From Anthracocystis setariae (lineage: Eukaryota > Basidiomycota > Ustilaginomycetes > Ustilaginales > Ustilaginaceae), in the NCBI GenBank assembly GCA_928724745.1, contig CAKMXJ010000021.1, forward strand, positions 310,001-374,000: a stretch of 64,000 bases of DNA. The letters are read 5' to 3'. A program made the translations under genes and the position numbers. This document shows positions 57,501 to 64,000 of this stretch, piece after piece (the first letter of the stretch is position 1; each line of letters begins with the position of its first letter). Below the pieces are notes generated by a model. It did no database searches. It saw only the letters and a list, made by a program, of their open reading frames with translations, and was not told where the DNA came from.

Positions 57501-58930
57501 TGATCAACGACCAGGTGGGGTTGGTGTCGACGTTTCATCTGCATATTGCGGATCGGAGCGAGATGCATTCGATGGATGCGGATTGCATCAAGTTGGCGCA
57601 GCTGCATGCGCAGGCGGTGGATTATCGCAAGACGGGCCAGGCGGTGCATCGCAAAGATGTGCCCATGCCGACGTTTGGTTCGGCGAGGCCTGATTTCCTG
57701 GCGCAACGACCGGCGGGCGTGGGCATCTACGCCAGCACGCGAGCGCTAGGTTATCTGTTTCGGGCGATCCCGGAGCAGAAGACCGACACGCCGTTTGCGT
57801 CGCAGCCAGTAGTGTGGAGCGGTAGTGGTGGTACGGGCGAGGCGAGGCAGAGTGCGCTGTCGAGCATCTTGGAGAAGCCGGGCAAGTCGGATGATATCTT
57901 GACGATCTTGTCGATGTTGGGGCAGAGGTTTCCGCAGATCGTGCCGGAGGGGTTGCGGTTGGTGCAGATGCAGATGCAGTTTCGACCGCTGCTGGCGTCG
58001 TTTGTGTACCATTTGAGTCGGTTGGCGGCGTGGATTCCGGAGAGTCGGAGGGAGACGGAGTGGTTGAGTGAGGAGGAGATTTTGGTGGGGACGCAGGTGA
58101 TGGCGACTAAGGCTAAGCAGTTGAAGCGGAGGCAGGAGAGGTTGACGGCGTCGACGGCAGAGTTGTTTCCGATCCTCAAGGCGCAGTTGCAGCTGATTGC
58201 GGGCGATCCGAATGTGGCGACGTCGACGATTCAGCCGGTGAAGGAGGCAGGCGCGGGGCCAAGGGAGAACAAGGCGAAGGGGTTGGCACAGAACGGGATG
58301 GGTGGGGACGAGTCGGTGATTCACTTTGCTGGATTTGCACAGGCAAAGGTGAGGGCGCCTGCCAAGCCGAGGATCGTTATGGTGGATGGCGAGAGGGTGG
58401 TGCTGAGAGAGACACCGAGCATGTCGAACGCTGCTTCTGCTGCTTGGTCCGACGACGAAGACGAGACTGTTCTCAACGGACGACTTGGGAATATGAATTT
58501 GAAGAACTCGAGCGACAATCACACCAATAGTCAAGCTTGCGGTTCTCGCCATCGCCATGGCCATGGCCAGCACCAGCAGCCGACCAACGCAAATGCCAAC
58601 GGCAACAAGGGCAAAGGAAAGGCCAAGCAAACCAACGGAAATGCTCAACAGAAGGGAAAGAACAAAGCGATCGCCACGAGCGAGCCGGAACTGTACCGAC
58701 TCATGTACTCTTCGGACGAAGAATACGAGCACGGCTATGGACTTTTGTCGACGGAAGAGGTGGTTCGACGTAGGAGGAGGAAGGAGATGCAGTATCTGTA
58801 TGCGGCGTGCTATCTGGGGGCTTCGGAGGTGACTACGAGGCATTTTGGAGGCAACACTTTTGCGGTGGTTTCGTTGAGCTGTTTGTTGGAAGTGCTGGAG
58901 GATAGGATGAATCAAGGGCATTTGTTTTAA
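54587..58930 (+). CDS. Cellular RNA-dependent RNA polymerase (RNA-silencing type)
   Basis: This enzyme copies single-stranded RNA into double-stranded RNA that Dicer can process, amplifying RNA silencing. The protein has 1447 residues. An N-terminal RRM-like fold is at 1-80 (IYINHIDYWVNEEDL, HKGYAFLTIG). The RdRP domain runs from about 460 (RVLLDGPFLDSSNRVLRMFPEFG) to 1100, with PSAIQFRCGGAKGVLC, FLALQKKAVENAQAARQSF and GRSPTIHPGDVRVVNAV. The catalytic loop is SGGDLDGDIYTIYENREL: DLDGD at 922-926, all three Asp present. Then come QVGLVSTFHLHIADRS and a C-terminal extension ending in a Gly/Asn/Lys-rich region and YAACYLGASEV. No frameshift or stop is seen, so it should be active. U. maydis lacks this pathway; related smuts such as U. 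hordei keep it. Confidence 0.95.
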   Translation: MEIYINHIDYWVNEEDLYKEISNALHSRPVRLAGQGLTNFRLLVPRTSRGKHKGYAFLTIGETSTASAFLEYCSNDRSRRPLCIERQGQVNYLKLTPNGYGDERIVRDLLTYPYESWEERQRRLRGESNSPSEDEQSDSNHLLPAANTVEPPVKDTAYYVRVQSSGATSRKRRPVHEVKSDGLWSSIQFGVICEDGCFSIEDFDVPPTPLPSGFDTKSQTLSFGDKDNSVRILFNNIVSWSIDHAQTALTFELEDPATFIRQGRNSTVFDFLNKPEREVHIRQRYRYRIAHIGCHFRVCFQTSRDLDWFCLEARPFLKRAGNPRDEPRKIVRRNLTDPAFFEAVGQFCASIDIRVAFQLDKLFRNGLYSPTVLETVKEHTRRMIKAHGPKFTAKVLESLAATSRQVQVRDRNTRCLLASSKLKQRILAEEQRVLRQGASNEDYLESKVATTATAQVYHVTITPTRVLLDGPFLDSSNRVLRMFPEFGAYFIRVAFCDEDGNRFPVSRHDLDGIDSESFVRERIGAPLKKAIAIAGRGFKALAWSGSGLGSHHIWFVTSFVDSNGKRWDADSIRASLGDFSRVEHLPARYGARLSQAFSATSSTIKIDDRWTKIIADTESTAIMPGSEKKKYLVTDGVGEISRDLLNEIWRELCSVKNMRREWQVSQKDPARIPSAIQFRCGGAKGVLCLNPTLEGKVMKVRNSMIKFAAPAHRDLEVAATSFRPLPARLNRPLINALEDLGVEKEVFLALQKKAVENAQAARQSFKRASQLMGSFALSDTAEVYKLFRRLDTLLGIQPETLDHDGILHRLITIVIAAALGDLKRKARIPVEGVTLIGVIDEFEFLGKNEIFAQVNDRQEGVFRVISGRVMVGRSPTIHPGDVRVVNAVVPPKGHPLLELRNVIVFNACRQGRPLQTILSGGDLDGDIYTIYENRELFPSRIENPGQYKNVAPRALARSCTFDDLADFFVDYVINDQVGLVSTFHLHIADRSEMHSMDADCIKLAQLHAQAVDYRKTGQAVHRKDVPMPTFGSARPDFLAQRPAGVGIYASTRALGYLFRAIPEQKTDTPFASQPVVWSGSGGTGEARQSALSSILEKPGKSDDILTILSMLGQRFPQIVPEGLRLVQMQMQFRPLLASFVYHLSRLAAWIPESRRETEWLSEEEILVGTQVMATKAKQLKRRQERLTASTAELFPILKAQLQLIAGDPNVATSTIQPVKEAGAGPRENKAKGLAQNGMGGDESVIHFAGFAQAKVRAPAKPRIVMVDGERVVLRETPSMSNAASAAWSDDEDETVLNGRLGNMNLKNSSDNHTNSQACGSRHRHGHGQHQQPTNANANGNKGKGKAKQTNGNAQQKGKNKAIATSEPELYRLMYSSDEEYEHGYGLLSTEEVVRRRRRKEMQYLYAACYLGASEVTTRHFGGNTFAVVSLSCLLEVLEDRMNQGHLF

Positions 58931-59448
58931 AATGACTGGTGATGGTCGATTCCAGCCTCAAGGCACTGCTTTGTTTCAACAATGCAATGGACAATTCCCG
59001 AATCATGACGGGTTAGAGAGTTGTCAAGGTGTTTGGCAAGTGAAATTCGCCGTTCGATGAGGCGATCACATTGTGCCGAGAGCTGCTTGCTGGATGGGGC
59101 ACAAAGGTGTAGCGGTCAAGTATGTCGACGTTGGATTGTGACCAAAATTCGAAAGATTGTCAGATCGATCTAGCTCACAAAGATAAATTCTGGCGAGAAA
59201 CAAGAGCCAAAGGTCTGTGCGGAAGATTGAGTGGAGGAGAGCGGTGTGGAATTTGCCAGAAAAAAAATAAAATAATAAATGGCAGCAAAAACGGAGGCGC
59301 GTTTCTTCTGAAAGTTGATTTACGCCATCAGAGTACTTATAGATCAACACTTTGACACCATCATCCCTTTCTCCTCCTTTCTACTTTCGATATTTGGCTT
59401 GACGACACCCCATTACATACCGCTTATTGCAAGCTCAAGGTTCCAACC
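58931..59448. other. Intergenic region between the RdRP and cyclophilin-40 genes
   Basis: 518 bases with an A/T-rich patch near 59262-59280. It should contain the RdRP terminator and the cyclophilin promoter. No gene is seen. Confidence 0.35.
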
Positions 59449-60663
59449 ATGTCCAACTCGAGTTCGGTGCCCGCTGCGGGCAATCCGATCGTCTACCTCG
59501 ACATCCACTTTGCCAATGCTCCCACACCGTCTCGCTCCAACGCCAACCGAATCGTTCTCGAGCTGTACAAGGACAAGGTGCCCAAGACGGCGGAAAACTT
59601 CCGCGTGCTTTGCAATGGCAACACCACCTCTGCTACGGGTACTGCGCTCAAATTCCAAGGAAGCGTGTTTCACCGCGTGATCCCCAAGTTCATGATCCAG
59701 GGAGGTGATTTCACACGAGGCGATGGAACGGGTGGCGAGAGCATTTACGGCGAAAAGTTCGAGGATGAGGATTTGACGGGCAAACACGATCGACCGTTCC
59801 TGCTGTCCATGGCGAATGCTGGACCCAACACCAACGGCAGTCAGTTTTTCATCACGACGGTGCCCACGCCGCATTTGGACGGCAAGCATGTCGTGTTTGG
59901 CCGCGTACTCAAGGGTAAGGATGTGGTTCGCAGGATCGAGAGTACCGAGACCAGTTCCAACGACCGTCCCGTCAACGAGGTTAAGATCGAGCGTTGTGGC
60001 GAGCTCCATGTCGATTCGGACGAGGTGAAAAGCGGCATGTATGGGATTGGTGTCGATGGGACGGGCGATAAGTATGAGGAGTTCCCCGAGGATGAGGGCG
60101 AGGAGTTGGAGGAGGAGGCCAATGTTGACAAGGTGTACGACATTGCTAGCCAGCTCAAAACCATCGCCAACACGCTCTTTTCCAAATCGCAATTCGCACT
60201 CGCATTGGAAAAATACCTCAAAGCGCTTCGTTACCTTCAACTCCACCCCGTACCCGCCTCCTCCACCCCCGAAACCTTGCGCTCCTCCTGGACAACGCTG
60301 AAAACGTCGCTGCAACTCAACGCCGCGCTAACCGCATTGAAAACTACGCCCGCCACGCCTAAAATCACCATCACTCAAACCACCACGGTGATTAGCAACC
60401 TGCTCGAACCCAGCGCCACCTCGTGGGACTCGACCTCCACCGAGGACGCCAAACGCAACACCGATCTCGCCAAGGCGTACTATCGTAGGGCACTCGCCTA
60501 CGTAGCGCTCAAGGATGACGACAGGGCACACGCCGATCTCAACTGCGCCAACAAGATCATCCCCCACGATACCGGCGTGAAAAACGAGTTGGCACACGTG
60601 GCAAAGAGGAAGGAGGCAAAAGTGAATGCCATGCGCAAGGCGTATTCCAAAATGTTCTCTTAG
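59449..60663 (+). CDS. Cyclophilin-40 type peptidyl-prolyl isomerase with TPR domain
   Basis: Hsp90 co-chaperone that isomerises Xaa-Pro bonds; cytosolic or nuclear. The protein has 404 residues. The cyclophilin domain spans about 10-185: [15 protein letters not shown], catalytic Arg in [15 protein letters not shown] (about residue 75), [12 protein letters not shown], and [11 protein letters not shown]. His replaces the Trp that binds cyclosporin in other cyclophilins, as in Cyp40. The TPR region (about 225-404) has two visible repeats ([39 protein letters not shown]) and ends in MFS, with a C-terminal basic helix. Length and layout match yeast Cpr6/Cpr7 and human PPID. The ATG follows CAACC and matches the family. 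Confidence 0.95.
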   Translation: MSNSSSVPAAGNPIVYLDIHFANAPTPSRSNANRIVLELYKDKVPKTAENFRVLCNGNTTSATGTALKFQGSVFHRVIPKFMIQGGDFTRGDGTGGESIYGEKFEDEDLTGKHDRPFLLSMANAGPNTNGSQFFITTVPTPHLDGKHVVFGRVLKGKDVVRRIESTETSSNDRPVNEVKIERCGELHVDSDEVKSGMYGIGVDGTGDKYEEFPEDEGEELEEEANVDKVYDIASQLKTIANTLFSKSQFALALEKYLKALRYLQLHPVPASSTPETLRSSWTTLKTSLQLNAALTALKTTPATPKITITQTTTVISNLLEPSATSWDSTSTEDAKRNTDLAKAYYRRALAYVALKDDDRAHADLNCANKIIPHDTGVKNELAHVAKRKEAKVNAMRKAYSKMFS

Positions 60664-60810
60664 ATCGCAAGCCAAGCACAAAGTTTCAACAAGAGCAATC
60701 AATCAATCAATCAATGAATAATAATGATGATGATCTCGTCGATGTTGGGGTTTTCTTTTTTTGGGTTGGAATGTGAATTTGAGTGAGAGAGAGGGTTGGT
60801 TGGTTGGGTT
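60664..60810. other. Convergent 3' spacer
   Basis: 147 bases between converging stop codons, with an AATC repeat (60694-60715), an ATG/ATA-rich patch and a T run. No gene. Confidence 0.5.
60694..60715. repeat. (AATC)n tandem repeat
   Basis: About five AATC units in the convergent 3' spacer. Confidence 0.8.
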
Positions 60811-63294
60811 TCAGTCTAGCTGTTGTTGCTGTTCATCTTGGGTTTGGTGCGGTTCTGGAGCGCGCCGCCATAGGGCGTTGAGTGCGGCTCTGAACGCAGC
60901 GAAAGCGCCTTCACCTTGACCTCCTGCAGCTTGATCTGCCACTTGCACCTCGTCGTCCTCCTCTGGCAATGCCCCTGGCATGCCTTCGCCTTCCTCCCTC
61001 ATCTGAGCCATCTGCATGATCTGAGCCATGACATCCTCCCTTGTCTCGTCGTCCAAATTCTCCCACCCTGGCACGGCACCTCCTGCAAACCCCTGCAACG
61101 CCCTCCTCAACGCCTGCACTGGCCCATCCTGCCGCTCCTGTCGCGCTACCCCAGGCAGCGACGACATGATGGGCGCAAAGTACTCATCATCATACCGCGT
61201 AACGTGGTTGATCTGGCGCTCCACCTCATCGTCGATGCTCGAAAGAACCACATCAGAGCGAGGCGGAATTGGATCAAACGCGTCCATCTGCTGACTATCG
61301 CTCGTGATCTGCGGAGGAAGGTAGGCGATCAACTGTTGCCTGATCGTATCGGGCACGTCCGAAACGAGCACATGGCGATAGATCGCCAGACGTGTATTCT
61401 TGGCCGCCACAGCCGATTTCGTTTTGGCCTGCTTACCACGTTCAAAATCGGCAATCAACCCATCGGCGATACCCAAAGCAGTGTTTCGCAACCACTGCGC
61501 ATACGCCGTCTGCTTCCACAACGATTCACTGCGCAACACATAGATGTGCGCTAGCAAATCGGCCAACGTATCGCTCGACCCAGACCACCTCGACGCCAAC
61601 TGAAACAAAGCATGCCCTGCGATCTTGGACGGCAGATCCAGCCCGATCTTACTGCACAGCAACGGCACCACAGCTGGGAACCTAGCGATCGCCAATCTCA
61701 GCGCAGAATCCGAACGCAAATGCGTTTCATCGCCTTGCTCCTTTTCCACCGCTCGTAACGCAAGTGCCCGCGAGTACGCTAAACCTACACACCAGTCCAA
61801 AGCTCCCGAATGCGCTGCACCCTCGCCCGCATTCGCCTTGTCCTGCGCATCCACAATCGACACCGCCGCCACATACATGTCATCCAGCTGACTGACACTA
61901 CGGCAACTACGCGCACGTTGCTCGTCCAACCGCGAAATGAGCTCGAGCAGCCAACGATGCTGTCGAGCCTTGATGGCCAAAAAATCGATCCAGAGCAGCG
62001 CGGCGTGATGATCCTCGCCATCCTGTCCAAGTCCGAGAAGCAGTTTGGCCCACTCGAGCGCGGTGCGCCAAGTACCTCGTCGTCCCAAAAAGCCGATCTT
62101 GCGATGGATCGCCAGATAGAACGCGCGGTTTTCGATCTTGTGAAAGTTGACCAACGGCGGACCGAAAGTGTTGCTGCTCAGGCAAGAAGTGAAGTAAGGC
62201 GCCGCGGTTTTTTCCAGTGCGAACAGTGCGGCGTCGTTGAAATCGCCCGCCTGGCCCAGATCTCCCTGGTGACGCGAGTACTCGGACAGTTGCAGCAGCG
62301 TGTCGATATGGTACGGGTAGACTCGGCGGAGCGCCATGAGTGCGTTGGGATCCATCGATCGTACCGCCTGCAAGAATTGCATCTGCACCTGCCGATACGC
62401 TTTGCTGTGCTTCCATTCACAGATGCGGCCGTGGTGGGCCGACTCGAGAACATCCATGCTCATGCCGGTAAACGTGCGCGTGATGGGCGGCCAGTGCTCA
62501 CTGGGTGTGCAGAGTAGACTGCGGAGCTTGAGATTGGGGTTGTTGGCTTGTGCTCTAGCTCGAGCACCTGATGCCGCAGACGAGGTTTCAGATGCGTAGG
62601 CTTTGAGAGCCGCACTGCCGAACTGGCGTCGAAGTTCAACGGAAGGGTCGAGATTTCGCGGGTCGAGGCAAAGATGTGTTCGATATGCTGAAACGCGGGA
62701 GACGTTGGCCCGGATGGTGGATGAGGACGACGAGTTTTGTGGGTCAGCGGAGGAAGTGGAGTTGTTGAGAGAGGCTTGGGAGGCGAGGAGAGCATCAAGC
62801 TCATCGATCGACATCTCGGAGACATCTTTGCCTTTGGCATGGGTTGCAGCAGCAGCACCGGCGGAAGAAGAAGGAATCTTCTTCTTGGACTTCTTGCTGC
62901 TTGTTTTCGGTCGTGAATCGGGTTGCGATGAAGACTGCTCTGGAACAGCAGCAGAATCATCGTCGGCGGCGGCGGCGGCGGCGGCCTTCTTTTTCTTTTT
63001 CTTGTTCTTCTTTTTGCTGCTCTTGACCGCTTGCTGAGCGGAAATGTCTTGATCGTCTTGCTCGGATTCGTCTTGATCGTCCTGTTCGTCTTGTGCTCCA
63101 TCACCAAGAGCCGCGAAAAGCGAGGTGGCGGTGGGCTTTTTGCTTGCCACCACTGGTTGCGCTTCTTCCACTTCGATGTCGCTCTGGGCGTCATCTGAAG
63201 TATCTGCTGAAGCTGTGGGGACAGGAACATGAGCGAGTTCATCGAGTTCCTGTTGTTCGCGCAGCTGGCGCTTGTTGAGCCTTTTAGCGCTCAT
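60811..63294 (-). CDS. RQC1: TCF25/Rqc1-family ribosome quality-control protein
   Basis: Rqc1/TCF25 works with the Ltn1 ubiquitin ligase, Rqc2 and Cdc48 on stalled 60S ribosomes. The protein has 827 residues. The N-terminus has the family basic helix (SAKRLNKRQLREQQELDEL), then acidic patches, a Lys-rich run with an Ala tract (GCC repeats), and Ser-rich linkers. The conserved domain runs from about 240 to 720: LCLDPRNLDPSVELRRQFG, EHWPPITRTFTGMSM, DPNALMALRRVYPYHIDTL, RAFYLAIHRKIGFLGRRG, and RFPAVVPLLCSKIGLDLP near the end. The tail is Met/Gln/Glu-rich. The start at 63294 gives the family N-terminus; the frame is open 122 codons further upstream, without similarity. Divergent from SCO1 with only ~230 bases between them. 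Confidence 0.92.
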   Translation of the reverse strand: MSAKRLNKRQLREQQELDELAHVPVPTASADTSDDAQSDIEVEEAQPVVASKKPTATSLFAALGDGAQDEQDDQDESEQDDQDISAQQAVKSSKKKNKKKKKKAAAAAAADDDSAAVPEQSSSQPDSRPKTSSKKSKKKIPSSSAGAAAATHAKGKDVSEMSIDELDALLASQASLNNSTSSADPQNSSSSSTIRANVSRVSAYRTHLCLDPRNLDPSVELRRQFGSAALKAYASETSSAASGARARAQANNPNLKLRSLLCTPSEHWPPITRTFTGMSMDVLESAHHGRICEWKHSKAYRQVQMQFLQAVRSMDPNALMALRRVYPYHIDTLLQLSEYSRHQGDLGQAGDFNDAALFALEKTAAPYFTSCLSSNTFGPPLVNFHKIENRAFYLAIHRKIGFLGRRGTWRTALEWAKLLLGLGQDGEDHHAALLWIDFLAIKARQHRWLLELISRLDEQRARSCRSVSQLDDMYVAAVSIVDAQDKANAGEGAAHSGALDWCVGLAYSRALALRAVEKEQGDETHLRSDSALRLAIARFPAVVPLLCSKIGLDLPSKIAGHALFQLASRWSGSSDTLADLLAHIYVLRSESLWKQTAYAQWLRNTALGIADGLIADFERGKQAKTKSAVAAKNTRLAIYRHVLVSDVPDTIRQQLIAYLPPQITSDSQQMDAFDPIPPRSDVVLSSIDDEVERQINHVTRYDDEYFAPIMSSLPGVARQERQDGPVQALRRALQGFAGGAVPGWENLDDETREDVMAQIMQMAQMREEGEGMPGALPEEDDEVQVADQAAGGQGEGAFAAFRAALNALWRRAPEPHQTQDEQQQQLD

Positions 63295-63522
63295 CGTGAC
63301 GTTGGTCGGTGAATCGATCGATGGTTGATTGAGCAGATGAATGAAGTTGTTTTCCCAGTAAAGAGGAAAAAGTGGAGGAAAGTAAAGCTCAGTTGCCAAG
63401 TCGCTCCTCCGAGTTCCGATATTTAATCCAGCGCTTAGCAGAGCCAAAAAGAAAAACAAACAAAAGTAGCCGTTGTCCTTCCTTGTTCGTTGTCCTCGAA
63501 CATTCCTTTCACCATCACATAC
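63295..63522. promoter_or_regulatory. Divergent promoter between RQC1 and SCO1
   Basis: 228 bases shared by two divergent genes; an A/C-rich patch lies near 63450-63465. The minus-strand open frame extends through it but lacks similarity. Confidence 0.4.
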
Positions 63523-64000
63523 ATGGCAATCATCAACACCATGCGCGCTGCCTCTGCGATAGCTCGCTCTTCTCCCATGCCAATAAGGGGCCTGCAACTC
63601 TCTCGCACCCTTGCTCGATCCTCGGTTGCCCCCGTAGCTCGTCCTGGCCTTGCATCGCAACGTTTTTACTCGTCCGCTCGCGAGGAATCCGCCAAAGACC
63701 GCTTCGCTGTCGGCCCTTTCAACCTCAAAGCTGGTATCCTCTTCCTCGTCACAGGTGCCGGTCTACTCTACTACTTCCGCAACGAGAAGCAAAAAGTGGA
63801 GGAGCGACGAAAGGCCGAAACCGCTTCCGCTAAAGTAGGCCGACCTCGCATCGGAGGTCCGTTCGATCTCGTCACTTCCACCTCTCATCCTTTCACCCAC
63901 GAGGATCTGCTCGGCAGCTTCAGTCTCGTCTACTTTGGCTTCACCAACTGTCCAGACATCTGCCCGGAAGAGCTGGACAAGATGGGCGAGGTGGTGGACA
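63523..64000 (+). CDS. SCO1: SCO1-family cytochrome c oxidase copper chaperone, partial (3' end off the right edge)
   Basis: SCO1 sits in the mitochondrial inner membrane and loads copper into the CuA site of cytochrome oxidase subunit 2. 159 codons are visible. The N-terminus is Arg/Ser-rich with no acidic residues for ~50 positions (RGLQLSRTLARSS, QRFYSS), a matrix-targeting presequence. A single membrane helix follows at about 67-83 (LKAGILFLVTGAGLLYYF), then the thioredoxin-like domain: GGPFDLVTS, SLVYFGFTNCPDICPEEL. The copper ligands are the two Cys of CPDIC. The remaining His ligand lies beyond the window. The ATG at 63523 is preceded by CATAC. Confidence 0.95.
   Translation, partial: MAIINTMRAASAIARSSPMPIRGLQLSRTLARSSVAPVARPGLASQRFYSSAREESAKDRFAVGPFNLKAGILFLVTGAGLLYYFRNEKQKVEERRKAETASAKVGRPRIGGPFDLVTSTSHPFTHEDLLGSFSLVYFGFTNCPDICPEELDKMGEVVD

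Overview
The window looks like nuclear DNA of a basidiomycete smut fungus (Ustilaginales). The genes are long, GC-rich and almost all intronless, they are separated by promoter regions rich in short tandem repeats, and the protein set is typically fungal: Zn2Cys6 regulators, a kinesin-3 with FHA and PH domains, MED13, cyclophilin-40, SCO1 and a GH128 glucanase. An intact RNA-dependent RNA polymerase (RdRP) is present. Ustilago maydis is known to have lost its RNAi genes, so an RNAi-competent relative (the U. hordei / Sporisorium / U. bromivora type) is more likely. The species itself is inferred, not proven.

Layout. 1-2.2 kb: the N-terminal two thirds of an SNF2 ATPase running off the left edge (-). 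3.2-4.3 kb: class III alcohol dehydrogenase (formaldehyde detoxification, +). 4.5-13.8 kb, all on (-): a secreted or membrane aspartic protease, a very long ORF ending in dihydrofolate synthase, and a secreted GH128 glucanase. 13.8-18.3 kb: a gene-poor stretch with tandem repeats and TACAGTAC-type palindromes. 18.3-37.8 kb, all on (+): MED13, a PPR protein fused to an NDUFAF5-type methyltransferase, and kinesin-3. 37.8-40.6 kb: a decayed DUR3-type urea transporter (-) and an intron-containing tRNA-Ala. 40.6-51.0 kb: a secreted low-complexity protein and two divergent Zn2Cys6 regulators flanking a tRNA-Phe. 51.3-64 kb: a MINDY deubiquitinase with a CaaX box, the RdRP, cyclophilin-40, TCF25/Rqc1 and the start of SCO1.

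How the genes relate. There is no operon-like logic and most genes are unrelated housekeeping functions. Loose themes are mitochondrial respiratory assembly (the NDUFAF5 fusion and SCO1), protein quality control and ubiquitin (Rqc1, MINDY, cyclophilin-40), and secretion to the surface (protease, glucanase, low-complexity protein).

The most noteworthy items are two giant single-ORF fusions (PPR-NDUFAF5, and low-complexity/coiled-coil-dihydrofolate synthase), the RdRP, the urea-transporter relic, and a recurrent intergenic TACAGTAC/GTACTGTA palindrome. I found no sign of a phage, CRISPR array or intact transposon. Domain calls are from reading motifs; no database search was possible.
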